Part shown: positions 12,236 through 25,045 of the stretch, piece by piece
Numbering within the stretch: position 1 is the first letter of the stretch
Layout of the letters: each line of letters begins with the position of its first letter
Origin: Epiperipatus broadwayi
Taxonomy: Eukaryota; Onychophora; Udeonychophora; Euonychophora; Peripatidae
DNA length: 64,000 nucleotides
Direction: 5' to 3'
Assembly (NCBI GenBank): GCA_028023455.1
Contig: JAQFVV010000042.1
Location: forward strand, 4,915,739 to 4,979,738
The notes under the pieces: generated by a model
Database searches by the model: none
Told to the model about the DNA's origin: nothing
Seen by the model: the letters and a program-made list of their open reading frames with translations, nothing else
Position numbers and translations under genes: made by a program

Positions 12236-12576
12236 GTCACTGACCAAGGAGCATATCTAGTTCACTACCATTTTGCTAATTCCCACAGTTCTATATTTTA
12301 ATATTAATCTCTCATTAGATGCCTGACTCTTATTTTTAAAACATTCCATTTATATATCCATAGTTCAAAGTATGTACTTAATTTTTCTTTAAACTCAGGG
12401 TATGCTACTTTTTCTGGAGGCTTTACTATTTGCAAAACATCTTTGCCCTTCAGCCATATCAGCATCACTACCTTTAGGATGACATCTTCATCTTATTAAT
12501 GAGCACATATTTCTCTATGTTCTCCATTTGTTGCACTGGTAACATCAAATTCCTTAACATTATTGTGAGATGTCAT
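12236..12576 (-). pseudogene. Gypsy gag N-terminal remnant
   Basis: A minus-strand start near 12576 reads 'MTSHNNVKEFDVTSATNGE'. Further on are 'VLQIVKPPEKVAYPEFKEKL' and 'RTVGISKMV', in the positions of the conserved gag body of mag-type elements. The reading ends at the hAT insertion and resumes at 9780. Confidence 0.5.
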
Positions 12577-12659
12577 TTTCAGAGTTTGTTTGGTCAATTT
12601 ATATACAAATGGCACAGTTTTCTAATTTCAATATTGACATGCTAACTACTTGTGGTATT

Positions 12660-12860
12660 TTTATTATTTGCATGGATTTTTTTGTTGACTGAAACCACTG
12701 CTGTATGTAAATTCAGATCTTTTATTATCTGCATCGATACTACTATACTTCAGGTCTCCTGTCATCCACAGACACTTTGCTGTCTTTTAGATTTATTGTC
12801 AATCACTACCACTCTGCTGAAACTTCAGATCCCTGGTCAACTGCAGTTACTCTGCTGTGT
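12660..12860 (-). other. Gypsy 5' leader with degenerate internal repetition
   Basis: Loose repeats of the pattern 'CTGCTG...TTCAGATC...' recur about every 60 bp between gag and the 5' LTR. This is followed by a (TA)n(CA)n microsatellite at 12870-12900, where a primer-binding site would be expected. No primer-binding site is recognisable. Confidence 0.35.
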
Positions 12861-12900
12861 ACACTGAGAATATATATATATACACACACACACACACACT

Positions 12901-13328
12901 AGCTGGATCACAGTTAAATAAGCAAACAACAACATAAAATAAACATGACTTTATTATGTTCATAAATAATAAAAAAATATAAATAAGTTAACTAAATATT
13001 ATTCTTTGAAGAGACTGTCTCTAAGTCAAACATCTTTAGTAGTGTATATATTACTTTTATATACACATTACTTGATAATCAGAAACCTATATCTGATTTT
13101 CCACATTTTTGCACACATGCTTATTTCATCTGTGGCTGATTTTGTCTATGTGAGTTTTACATAGTTAATTTGCACAACTAATTTAATTTCAGTTCATGCT
13201 AATTTTTGGTAAATTCTGCTAGAGTAAAAAATTATAAAATGTTGTACAGTAATTATTTTCTATAACAAACTTTATTTTAACAATATCATATATATTCACA
13301 CATTTATTTATAAATAACATTATACACA
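12901..13328 (-). repeat. 5' LTR of the gypsy element
   Basis: It is the partner of 7591-8028. On the minus strand it begins TGTGTATAAT at 13328. It contains an insertion ('gagactgtctctaagtc' region) relative to the other LTR. Confidence 0.75.
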
Positions 13329-13935
13329 TTTTATCATGCAAAAGAGCATCTGTATCTTAGAAAAGTTAATATTGATATGAATTAAGATTTAATTTGATTT
13401 AAAAAAATCAAAAAATTTACATTCTAGTGATCAAAAATATTATTTTACAAATGTAAATCATAGATAAAAAGTAGACTATAGTTGAAGGGCATTTGCTGCA
13501 TAATATTATTATTGTATTTCAGTTTTATTATCATACCACAGCAACTTTATTTCCCACTCTCAGATCCCAAACTTATATTTATTTTTATCAAGTTTCTAAT
13601 TGAATATCTAGTTAGATAAATTAGGTCTAAGTTAATTATAAAAAAATCTCAGACTTAATTAATAATTCTCTATCATCTAAAAAAAAAAAAAACCAAGTTC
13701 CACATAGATATAATTACAGGTCAAGGACATAGTAGGTGATCGTGCTACATTGTAAGGATTTTTAAATCATGAAATAAAGTGCTAATGATCACTAATTTGT
13801 TGTTACAGTGTATGTTCTTTATATTCCAAAATATGTAAACAATACTTTAATAGCTGAGTTGATCATACTATGATTATCAGATATTAGTGCAATTTATATT
13901 TTTAACTTGGCACCCATGTATATATGTGGGGCTTC
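13329..13935. other. A+T-rich DNA without recognisable gene
   Basis: Nothing was seen except an A-run at 13680-13693. Confidence 0.5.
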
Positions 13936-13939
13936 ATTT

Positions 13940-14090
13940 TACTTCAACAATAAACCCCAGACAAAAGAGCTATTATAGGTAAATGGAGAAAACTTATTTA
14001 GTCTCAGAAAGATTGACAGGTAGTAGGAATTGATAATTTTCTGGCAACATCAAAAGTAAAGATTGTCTCTGTTTACATGGATAAAATTTT
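13940..14090. repeat. Interspersed repeat, related to 36780-36905
   Basis: Shared blocks are 'aacatcaaa.gtaaa', 'ttgtctctgtttacatggat' (versus 'ttatctctatttacatggat') and 'aattgataattttctgg' (versus 'aattgttaatttcttgg'). There is no coding. The family is unknown. Confidence 0.5.
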
Positions 14091-16070
14091 ATTAATGGAA
14101 AATATTTAAATTTAATATATATCTTATTAATAGAAAATATTTAAATTTAATGTATATTATATTCTACTGTGTCTCACGGACATAGAAAAAACTACAATAA
14201 TTATTGAAGGATATAATTATTATATATTACAATGAAAATACCTTTAAAAACTTTAGTGAATGAATTGTCTCCAAATGTAGTTGAGTGGTTTCCAGATTTA
14301 GAAAATTAGAAAAAACTTATTATTGTTGCCAGACAAATGCTATATATATATAAATGAAGGTGTAATAAAATGGGATCTATGGATCCCTATATTTGGAACC
14401 ATCATTAAATAATTTATTATTTAAGAGATTATCTGTTGGTTGAGTACCCAAAGTGACATAATTTACCAGCAATCCATGAACTTTAGTCCTTGCACCCACC
14501 ACTCTAGTACTGCAGTAAAGAACACAAGCCAAACAGTAATTTAATAATATTACACTATTTAATGCATCAGAAATACATATCTATTGCTAGATAAAAAAAC
14601 AACTTCGTAATAAAAGTATATTTGTAGAGTAATTTTTTTGCTTAAAAATATTTAGGCAATAGTAAAACAATCAACAGATAACTCATCATCAATAGCAATA
14701 ATATATCATTGCTTGTAATCTCTCAAAATAATCACAGGCTGATTTACATTGCATCCTTCAGCATAGCTTAGGAAACAAATTAATTTTGAATATGGGACTT
14801 GAATGAAAAAAAGGAATATAAAGATAATCCAGTATGAAGTTTTTAATGTGATTTTTCAGATTAATAATTTAATACACTCTTTACTTTGTTATTTAGAATC
14901 AAGGCATTTGCACACACCATAGCGATTACTGGTATACATATGTAGTATATAACTCAGCTTTAGAGTTTGTTCCTTTAAGATAAGTTTATTCCCTTATAAT
15001 AAAGTTTACATTAAATAAATAGAAAAATATTGCTGAAATATAATAAATCAACAGATTCGTTTTTATACACATCTATATTAAATCACCTTTGAAATTTACA
15101 GCAACACAATGTTTTGATGTAAATTTATAATTTTAGATTCCTTTCTAATGACCAGTTACATCCCACACATTCATTATGACAGGTGAAAGGAAGTGAGAAT
15201 ATAAATAAAGATTCCGTTTCTTATTAAGTTACAAAAAGAGAAAAGAAAAAAAATACTATGTAGGAACTAACAAAAATGTGAGTGGTAAATTTTTTTTATC
15301 AAGATCTCACCCTTTTATGGGGGAGGATATTTTCCTTTTTTTTTTTTATTACTATATCTTAATCAGCGTTACAACTCCTACTAATATAATAAAATTATTA
15401 TTTTTAATAATAACAGTATTAAAATTGAAAATAATGACTGTAACTAATAGTATTCATAAATAAATTTGTAATTGTAAGCGGATTTTTTCCTTCTTTTGTT
15501 TAAAAAAGGAAAAATTAAAATTAGTTGGTGAAAACAAGTCTGGTTTAGATTATGATGTGGAAAAATTGTAAAATAATTAATTCTAATTAATTCTGCTTAG
15601 TCAATGCACAATACAATATTTGTTAACATTTTTTTCCAACTTAATTGAACATAAAATAAGAACAAATATTTATACATAAACAAATTTATACTTACCACAT
15701 ATGAGTGAATTGATACACACACATATATTACCATTCAGTGTAAATACACAGAAGTTATCCAGTGTGATTTAATGGAGTGACAGTTATTGATTTACAAGTT
15801 ACGGATCCCTGAATAGCAGGTCAACTCTGTCACTGCTAATGAACCAATGTCAAATGACCTCCGAAGCAACGAACCATTTTACTATTGTTAGAAGTACAAT
15901 ATCAATTGGTAATGCGATGCTTAAATTTAATTCCTAATGAATTGAGTAATAGAATATATACATTTTTCGTGATTGCTGTAAAATATTTTTGTATCATACC
16001 ATAATCATTTTCAACTATTATCAGAAAATGTTTCGCTAAGTTTAATACAGTTTCTCTGATATGTAGCCTG
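14091..16070. other. A+T-rich DNA without recognisable gene
   Basis: A small tandem duplication of 'gaaaatatttaaatttaat' lies at 14098-14160. No other structure was recognised. Confidence 0.5.
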
Positions 16071-16074
16071 TTTT

Positions 16075-17990
16075 TCTACACCAACAAATTTCTTATTTTA
16101 TCTTGCAATCTTACATGTGGTTTCTTTCATAATCTTTTTACAATTTCTTGGTATCAAGTTTAAGACTTCAACTACTCATCTACCGCCATCTTGTCTACCA
16201 ATATATCCATTTCAGCTCCATTTTACTCACTCAATTCTTGCAGTGATAGGAGTAGTACTTGTTTGTTCTCTAATCCAAGTATTTCACTTTCAATTCTATA
16301 TCTCTCCATACTTCATTGAGTGGTCTGAAATCTTGAAATTATTGTTTTGTTAAGTATCCAAGTCTCAGATTAATAAGTAAGAAATAATAAATCACATTTA
16401 TGGAAAATCTTTTTCAAATGCATATGTATATTTTCTATTACCCAAATCAGTTCATACAAACCTAATTCTATGATTAATTTTATTCATTATATTTCCATCT
16501 ATATTAACAATCTGACCAAGATATATGCTATTGTTAACTTCTAATTTATAATTATCAATCTTTATAATCTTTTTTTGAAAAAATTCATTGAACATTATTT
16601 TAGTCTCTTTAGTATTTATTTTTAATCCTACATTCTTATTTTTCTCTAATAACTCTTGAAACATTTCCTGAAGCTCTGAAGCATTTTTTTTTCTTTCAAA
16701 AATAACTACATCATCAGCAAAATCTAGATGACTTAAAAAAATTCTATGTATTTTTACTCATTTAGCTTTGCATTTTAATCCATAAAACACATCTTAACAA
16801 AATGCTCTGAAATCATCCTATTGTGCACCCATATCAATGTTAATCCTCTTATTGCCATGATGTAATGTAATAACTGTTATGGCATTTTGATAAATATTCT
16901 TCAGAATATGATATCTTGGATTTATAGTTTGATGATCCAAAACTTTAATCATTATGGAAATACAGAAACAAATGTCTTTTCATAATCTACAAATCCAAAG
17001 CATTCCAGCAACTCATATTTATTGATCATCAAAATAAGAGTCAAAGATCACATGACCCTGTTCTCTTACACTTGAAAGTTATAAACAATGAGGATTGCCA
17101 ATTCCTCAAAAAGCTTTGTGATAAACGCTTAGCTAGAGAAAGCATTTAAAATATCTCAGTCAGGACCCCCCAACCTCTGACCATGGTTTCATGCTTTGGC
17201 ACTCCTCAGAGAGGTGCTATGGTAGGTTCATTGATCCCTTCTATAATTTCTATCATCATTTGAAAATAATCCACTATACTAAAAACATTTTTAAATGCAG
17301 CTTGTGTTTTTTTTTTTTTGGTTGGTTAGAGTCCAATGTTCATTGTAGATGATTTATATGTATCTTGATAAAAATTTTGTATAGAACTAATGTAATCTCC
17401 AATATCTTCTTTGTCATCTTTTTTAAATATCAAAATTACTATTGCATTTTTACCAATCATTCAATACATATTTATTATTTAGACATTTGATATATAGTTT
17501 TTTCAATTTTTCTATTTCATCTACTTTTTTTAAGATATCAACAATAATTGCACAATTTCCTTGAGCTTTTTCTTTCCTCGTAGATTTAATTGCATGTTTA
17601 ATCTCTTCATATGAAATAGTTGGCAATTCGGAAAATGAAATAATTGTGTTTTCTTGATTTTTTATTATTATATGTCTTTACAGAATTCTTCCACACATTT
17701 CACAATGTTTTCTTATTGCTGAAATAATTTTTTTCCAACATTAAGTTATTGTTTTATATATTTGAAACTTTTACTCTCTTCTATTGCATTATTCATCATT
17801 TAATAGTTAAATATTTATTTTTATATCATTAACCCTTTTTTGTACCATTTTACAAAATATCAAATATTCAATTCTTCTTAATTCATCATTTAAATATATT
17901 TTTATAATCTTTATTTTCCTCATATATTCTCTTGCTTCAGTTGAAAATTTATCAATGAATTACTGCTTTTTTTGTAACAGTTATCTTTGT
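16075..17990 (-). pseudogene. Decayed LINE reverse transcriptase (RTE-like endonuclease-RT family)
   Basis: Minus-strand translation shows the RT domain in order. It reads 'AIVILIFKKDDKEDIGDY' near 17400, a palm segment 'LLECFGFVDYEKTF' near 17010, then 'LDFADDVVIFERKKN' at about 16725-16690 with the catalytic FADD box at 16711-16721. The thumb 'ELLEKNKNVGLKINTKETK' (16660-16600) and 'YLGQIVNIDGN' follow. The C-terminal part is 'WVKWSWNGYIGRQDGGRWVV'-like, at 16230-16150. This series is characteristic of the LINE family often annotated endonuclease-reverse transcriptase. The endonuclease is missing, so the copy is 5'-truncated, and stops are frequent. The PLE-like palindrome at 18045 lies just upstream. 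Confidence 0.8.
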
Positions 17991-18044
17991 TGTACTTCTT
18001 CATAGAATATGTTATCTTATTGATTTCAGTAAAGTTTTAATCAT

Positions 18045-18296
18045 AAGTATATTCTCTTATTCTTCTCTTTCACTTTCTTTGCATATCTTCATTTATTCAT
18101 ATATATATATATTGCTTATAATACTTCTTTCATATACACTTCAATACAAACAAGCAGAAGAGGACTGATAAAGCCCTGATGAAGATTGCTGGACGGTCAA
18201 AGCTGTAAGAAAAACAAAGAAGTTTTTTTTAAGAAAATTTGTTTGCATTGAAGTGTATATGAAAGAAGTATTATAAGCAATATATATATATATATG
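18045..18296. mobile_element. PLE-like palindromic insertion with 13-bp target duplication
   Basis: Perfect 13-bp direct repeats 'aagttttaatcat' flank it (18032-18044 and 18297-18309). It contains a left tail of about 55 bp, then arms 'ttgcttataatacttcttt' and its complement ending near 18285, then a (TA)n end. It is the same family as 37469-37780, sharing the tail phrase 'tctcttatt' plus 'cactttct.tgcata', the arm sequence and the central core. Confidence 0.75.
18176..18204 (+). ncRNA. Hammerhead-like core
   Basis: The order is CTGATGA, A, GATTG, loop CTGGA, CGGTC, AAAGC. Stem II pairs with two G-U pairs. The GAAA box has lost its G, so activity is doubtful. Confidence 0.45.
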
Positions 18297-18309
18297 AAGT
18301 TTTAATCAT

Positions 18310-20584
18310 CTTTAAAGTCTGTTAATATTTTAGAATGATTAATTTATAATTTAAATTCATTGGAGCATTTCTGAGAATTAGGAATATCAATTGATAATAA
18401 GACTTTTAAACAATTTTAATCTCTCTAATTTTACATTAACAAGTATCTTACATCTCACTAGTCAATTATCATTTCCTGTGCTGACCAATATTCTTTTTTG
18501 CAAACTCCACAAATTTGTATTCTCTCATTTCTATCACTACATCCAAATTAACCTATAGCTAGGTGACCAGACATCCTGATTTTTGGGGATTTGTCCTTAT
18601 TTTTGATTAGATGTCCCAGTGTCCCCAAAATGTCTTATTGGGACCATTGTATGTTCTGATTTTCAAATACTCATAATTACTATTTATCTTGCATAAATAA
18701 TTCATTGCAAAAATGATAGTTTCTTGGCCTTCTCTATCCATTTCAGTCTTTACAGTAATATTATAAAAACTTCAGACAAATTCCAACACCAAAACAAAAG
18801 TTGCTATTACGTTATATGGTTCAGGTTCTCAAGCTAGAAGTGTTCTGGAGTCCAATCTCACTTTGGAGCATGCACAGTTGGATTTTTGTAGGCTTAAATT
18901 TGAACTGCATTGCAACTGCTTTGATTGACAATAGGTCTTTGAAGATATTAATTTTCTATAGTGATAAAATTAATAGGAATATTAATTACCCTAATAAATA
19001 GACCTGATCATATAAGATTAAAAACAAATTTGCTTAACATAATTATATAATGATAATAATAATACCCTTTATATCATTCCCTCTCTGAACACAAATGTAG
19101 AATACGAGATTTGAATTCGAAAATATATATTTTCTTTGCCTTATTAATATTCATAAAACATTTATAAAAGTAACTCAATCTAGAAAATAATCTTTTGTAA
19201 ATTAAATAAATGGTCAAGAGCATAGTGGCTATAAATTAAACTAATAACACTTATTAGCTCTTGGCAAAATAATATCAAACAACTAAATAAATATTCCAAC
19301 CCGATAATTAGTAGAACCGTTATTAATTTAGTTCTAACAGGAAATAAATACTATTTTCTTAGGGTAAGTTTGAAAGTTTTATTGGCATTTAATATCGCAA
19401 ATGTATAATATTAACAAAATAAACAACAATTAATTAAAATGAACTGCCATAAAAGAGAAAAAAAATTACTAAGGTATTAGTTTAAGACTAGAGATATATG
19501 AAATAGAGAATTACTGTAACAAAATTTTAAAGCATTTTAATATAAGTGGAAAAACTTAAGGCAATAGTTACTTTTAAATATGAGTTGAGATATAGTTCAT
19601 GAACAGATCAGAAAGTGGCGGTTTAAAAATAAAAAGATTACCAGTTCTTCCATGGATCGTTCATTGATTCATAATGACAGAATCTGGTTGGATTTAGGAG
19701 ACAATGTCAATGCGCACTTAATTCATGTAGAATTCATTTATGGATTAGTTTCCTTCTGGATTTTAGGCAGCTTATGATTGGTATTGAAGAGCTATTTTAG
19801 CAACATTTTGAAGATTTGTTGGAGAACTTTGAGGTCCAGCAATCAGATCCCCAAAGTTAGCCATGTGCCATACTGTGAACACTCTTAAAATTCAAAATTA
19901 AAACTGACATAGTTTCTGGTGGCAACTCTTCTTAAATTAATAGTAATGGCTCCTTTTAGAAACTTTTCCAGGGTTTTTACATTCTTGTCTATGGTTTTCC
20001 GCCTATTATGATCTATATACCTTAAGGCCAAAGCTTTTACATTGTTACTAAAAGAAATTTTCTCTAATTGATCTTCAATTCAGTACTTCGATAAGACTTT
20101 CAAATCCATTATCTGAATTCATTTTCTATTTAGAAAATGAATTCGTAAAATTTAAACAAATGATTTTAATTTAGAACCAACCTTAAAGTTTTAACTTATC
20201 ACTTTAACAAATTAATAAAGAATTCACTATTGTCTTTGGGAAAGAATGATTTGAAAGCTTATCGAAGGAATGTAACTTTTAATCATAAAAAATTTGAACA
20301 AAATTGTAAAATATAAAATAAAACATTCCAGTGTAATGAAATCTTATACTAATGTATATTTAACCATTTATAAGCAATATACCTGATCAAATACTAATCA
20401 TTCTTTAAAGAGCATTATCTATTAATATTTTACTATAATATAATTGGTAGTATAAATAGAATTAAATACAACATAATTAGTTTTAATATTTAAATAATAA
20501 AGTAGTTTTTAACCGAGGTCAGATGTATATAGAAAAGAGTATAAAATCTCATTACAGGATTTGGAAATGTTTACGATTAGTAAC
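18310..20584. other. A+T-rich DNA without recognisable gene
   Basis: Contains 'ggtgaccagacatcctgatt' at 18570, possibly a DNA-transposon end without an identified partner, and a perfect 13-bp-arm palindrome around 'gaattcattttct' at 20115-20144. No coding was recognised. Confidence 0.4.
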
Positions 20585-22861
20585 AGGGTTTAAATAAGGA
20601 AAATGGGTGGAATATCATGAAGCTTGGATCGAACTTAGATCAGACTGCTTCAATATTTAATGAATATAAAATATACAATAATGAGCATGAGAGATCACTG
20701 AGATCACTCTATGATCAGTTAACTATATTAATATAATTAACTATAAGTTCACCAGCCTTAAAATAAGTATAAGTCATCCATCACCATGAATGATCAACAA
20801 TCAAAATAATTCAACAAACAATCTGTTGACTGGTTGTGAAATGGGTCCAATGTAGACCGAGCCAACTATTTAGCCATTGCCAGCTTGGGCAATTATTTAA
20901 ACATAATTTGAATGCAAAAACTTAAGTGCTAATCCATAGAATATACAACCATAAAAACAATAATACTGCAATATTAAAACATGCTGATAATCATCAATGC
21001 TCTGGTCACTTAGTACCATTAATGTACTGGCCAACTATAAAATTAAATTCTGATAAATACTAAACTAAATAAAAATGTAGTGCATGAACTTTAAAGAATA
21101 TATTCTTCATGCCAACCGGATGTTCACACACTAATATACTCTCCTATCATATAATACACTATTATGCACAAATCTAGCTCAGAGAACACATGCCTCTATA
21201 ACTGTTATTTAGTGTGACTAAGACATGATGCAACACCTTTTAAAAATATTTAGAATTAAGTCACTGGAATAATTTTAACAATATAATACAAGTTTATTAA
21301 TAACAATAAAAAATAACATTAAGGTCTGCAGAATATGGCTATACATATAAATTAAGCCTTTTGATTGTGATTAGTTTACAAAAAAATAAGGTATCAACTT
21401 GTGATTTACAAAACCTCAATGAATTTACACAAAACACATATAAAGCATTGCACATACATGTGGTATAATAATTGATTAACATATTTGAAATGGCAGATAA
21501 AAATAAAATAAAATTTAAGTTATCACATTTTAATGCTACAGATACCTCATACAAGATTTATATAAAACACACACATATACATGTATATCATGGCACAGAT
21601 GCACAGTATAATAATGGATTAACATGTAAATGAAATTCATTTTTTTCTTATAATACAGACATCTTTATCATATTTTAATTTATCAAAATACTATAATTAT
21701 TAAAAATACATTATTACATTTAATTCTTTGTTGAAAGTATCTAATATTCACACATGGGTGTGTATATAAAAAACTCATATGTATCAGTTATTAAACATAA
21801 AGGCTTTTTAAAAAAAATAAATATCATTTCCTGGATAGTTTATAAAAGTTCCATTTTTCTTTTTGACTGGTTGCTCATAATTAATTAATTATTAACAGTT
21901 TCTTTTTGGAATTACTTTTTCTTTAAAAAATTATCAATTGTCCATGAATTAATTCTTCATTCAAACAAAAATGATTTACTTGCTTTACTTTTAGATTTTA
22001 AATGTCCATTTTTAAGGAATTATTTAAAACAAATCACCAACTATACTTCATATAACTATGACATGGGACATTTATCTATGGTTCTTTGTACATAGATAAA
22101 GCAGCATTCATATAAACAATTATTTTACAAGCTGGGGGGCTCTGCATAAATGTCATCATCAGGATAGGTATAGTCTAGATAATTGTTGACAAGGTAATTG
22201 TTGACATTCAATTGTCTCCCTTTGGACTTCAGTCCAGCCATCTAATATCATGTTGGCTATGGAGAACACAGAGAAGTTGGGTCATCCTTCTAGTGAATTC
22301 AAACTCCAGCACAGTAAACTAGTACCAGCTACTGCTCTTTTTACATCTTCATGGTAGCTTTGTATAACTTTGGAAACCAACTAACTTTAATCTTTTTATT
22401 CACCTTTTTATAGATAGGGTAGGGTGTAAAATAATCATTAACACAAGAATGTATTTTTCTATTTTTATCATTTTTTAAATCTACTTTAATCTTTTTTAAA
22501 AGCAACTTTGGAATTTTATCAGTATAAACAAAAAAAGATTTCTAAAATAAACAGTAGACATTTTACCAAAAGTGTTAAACAAGTTTTAACTTAAAAAATG
22601 ATTTCTAAAATAGATATAGGAATTTTTACAATTATCAGTAGATCTATTTTAATATAAAACATGTTTGTTTTAATTTAAAAATCAGAATTCAATAAAAATA
22701 TTTATTTAGACCTTTGTGAATATTTATTTCATAGTAAAATTTTATTTTAAATTCAAAATTATTTACTCCTTTGTGTTATTATCAGTGTACTTGTAGAAAA
22801 TATCTATAAAAAATTGACTGTGTTTATTTCTACTTATCTTTTCAACTATATATATATATAT

Positions 22862-23719
22862 GATAACAGATGGCATTCTACCAAAAACACCGTCAAGCAT
22901 AGTTTTCTGTTTACATAAACGTCAGAGCGAGCATTCACTATCTCTAACTTTAATTCCACTTTCAAAATTTCAAGCTATTTGCTATCATCAGTGAAAGACA
23001 GGAATAAGAAACTAGATCTAACCACAAACTCACAAACTTGCAAGCGTGAATCTTTTAGACATGTTAATGTCTTCAAACTCAGCATAGCAAGCCAGATAGC
23101 TACATGGGTCTGATCTTAGTTCAGCATCAAGTGAAAGACAGGAATAAGAAACTAGATCTAAACACAAACTCTGAGCATTTATGAAACAGTTTCTATTCAG
23201 CTTGCAAGCATGAATCTTTTAGACACATTAATGTCTTCAAACTAAGCATAGCAAGACAGATAGCTACATGGGTCTGATCTTAGTTCAGAGTTTGAAGACA
23301 TTAACGTGTCTAAAATATTCATGCTTGCAAGCTGAATAGAAACTGTTTCATAAATGCTCAGAGTTTGTGTTTAGATCTAGTTTCTTATTCCTGTTTTTCA
23401 CTTGATGCTGAACTAAGATCAGACCCATGTAGCTATCTGGCTTGCTATGCTGAGTTTGAAGACATTAACATGTCTAAAAGATTCATGCTTGCAAGCTGAA
23501 TAGAAACTGTTTCATAAATGCTCAGAGTTTGTGTTTAGATCTAGTTTTTTATTCCTGTCTTTCACTTGAAAATGGAATTAAAGTTAGAGATAGTGAATGC
23601 TCACTCTGACGTTTATGTAAACAGAAAACTATGCTTGACGATGTTTTTGGTAGAACGCCATCTGTTATCATAAATACAAGCGTTAGCAAGTTTTTTAACT
23701 TGTGTTTTTTTGTTTTTCA
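22862..23719. mobile_element. Large palindromic insertion (PLE-like inverted dimer)
   Basis: The arms 22862-23242 and 23290-23669 are nearly perfect inverted copies, beginning 'gataacagatggcattct' and ending 'agaacgccatctgttatc'. A 47-bp spacer (23243-23289) lies between them and a one-sided tail of about 50 bp follows (23670-23719). Each arm holds two tandem units of about 164 bp (starts in the right arm at about 23290 and 23453). The insertion sits in a (TA)n tract, so target duplication cannot be measured. The closeness of the arms suggests recent insertion or gene conversion. Confidence 0.7.
22968..22991 (-). ncRNA. Hammerhead-like core in the left arm only
   Basis: The minus strand reads CTGATGA, T, AGC, loop AAATA, GCT, T, GAAA. 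A 6-bp stem I (CTTTCA before the core, TGAAAG after it) closes it. Stem III is collapsed to a few T residues. In the right arm (about 23565-23580) the same site reads 'ctttcacttgaaaatgg', so the core was deleted there. Confidence 0.5.
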
Positions 23720-23770
23720 TATATATATATGCACACACTACCATGTTATTGTATGTCATGAAACTCATAT

Positions 23771-24689
23771 GGTTACATTACTCCATTTTTAAGAAAAAGG
23801 AAAATAGAAGTGAAACATTTATCTAACAATATTTTACACAATATACATGTATAATCAAAACAAAGTACATACCTCAAACTATGTACTCATCATTTTTTTA
23901 GACATGATGGCTAACAGAATGAATAGTGACCTGCAGTTCTTAGATAAAGAATTCAGTCATTGAACTATAAGTACACAATGCACCATGAACACCAATTTAG
24001 ACACTATGAGCTACCACAACACTTGATAAAGATAATGTGAAAATCTTTGCAAAGTCTTGCTCCTTTGAGTCTTAGGAATGGAAAAATATAAAACTATGTC
24101 CTGCTTCATTGAGTCTTAGGAGTTGGAAAATATAGAATTATGCCTTGCTCCTTTTCTTGGAGACTTAGAGGCTGAGATCATGGAAAAACTGTTAATTGCA
24201 CCATGATAAACAATAGGAAATCAGAAAATGGGTTGGAGCAATAATTGAGATAGAACTTCCCATAGAATTGCAATAAAACACTGCATCCTCAAGCCAATGA
24301 CAAAAACCCTCCATCCATCCTCAAAAATAAAAATACAGCTAAACAAACTTCAACAATCAACACCTAATCCAATCTCAAAATCATATAATTTCTATGTAAT
24401 TCTAGACATTAGCTTTCTAACATACATGAAAACTACAATTTTGTAATTTATAATCATCAATACTCACCACATATTTCACAGTAATTTTTAAAATTAATTC
24501 TGCATAAAATGCATACTTTTTTATTTCTCAGATATGGTTGAGGTCAAGTTGAGTGATAATTTTGTAGTGATGGTCACCAGTATTTGATCATCATCAACCC
24601 AAGTTGGGTAGCCATTTGTATTGCTGGCCACCAATATGTAAACTTCATTATCCCTCAGCTGGGTATTTGTAACAGGATGGAAATTAACT
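23771..24689. other. A+T-rich DNA with a short minisatellite
   Basis: 24056-24180 carries three imperfect units of about 44 bp built on 'ttgagtcttagga.tggaaaa'. No gene was recognised in the rest. Confidence 0.45.
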
Positions 24690-25045
24690 ATCAATATTTA
24701 ATTTAAAATATAAAATGATTTCTAAAATAGATATGGGGATTTTTACAATTATCGGTAGATCTATTTTAATGTAAAACATGCTTGTTTAATTTCAAAATCA
24801 GAATTCAATAAAAATATTTATTTAGACCTTGGTAAATGTTTATTTTATAGTAAAATTTTATTTTAAATTCAAAATTATTTACTCCTTTGTGTTATTCCAT
24901 TGTACTTGCAGAAAATATCTGCAAAAAAAAGTTGACTACATTTATTTCTACTTTTCCTTTCAATTTTATATATATATGTGCACACACATTACTATGTTGG
25001 TATATGCCATGAAATCCATACTGTTACAATTTATATATATTTAAT
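24690..25045. repeat. Approximately 3-kb repeat, partial copy 3
   Basis: Near-identical to 22590-22860 joined to 23720-23760. For example, 'cagaattcaataaaaatat' and 'ttattttaaattcaaaatt' occur in both. It lacks the palindrome present in copy 2, so it is an empty-site witness for that insertion. Confidence 0.65.

Larger units (their letters stand above)
7591..13328 (-). mobile_element. Ty3/gypsy LTR retrotransposon (mag/K02A2.6-like), non-autonomous and interrupted
   Basis: Two related sequences of about 430 bp flank minus-strand gag zinc-knuckle, aspartic-protease and integrase remnants, in the order gag-PR-IN expected of Ty3/gypsy. A purine-rich tract sits immediately upstream of the 3' LTR. 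No reverse transcriptase or RNase H coding lies between protease (about 9200) and integrase (about 9075), so about 1.5-2 kb expected in an intact pol is missing. gag is split by a nested hAT transposon at 9821-12228. Numerous stops and frameshifts plus diverged LTRs mark an old insertion. The exact low-coordinate LTR edges and target duplication were not resolved. Confidence 0.8.
20585..23770. repeat. Approximately 3-kb unclassified repeat, copy 2
   Basis: It is collinear with 1-3060. It lacks the MITE present in copy 1, showing an empty site near 21390. It carries instead the 22862-23719 palindrome inserted in its (TA)n tract. Its 22590-22860 segment is repeated again at 24690-24960. Confidence 0.6.

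Noticed and set aside
18565-18650. DNA-transposon end ('ggtgaccagacatcctgatt')
   Set aside because: No inverted partner, target duplication or coding sequence could be located.
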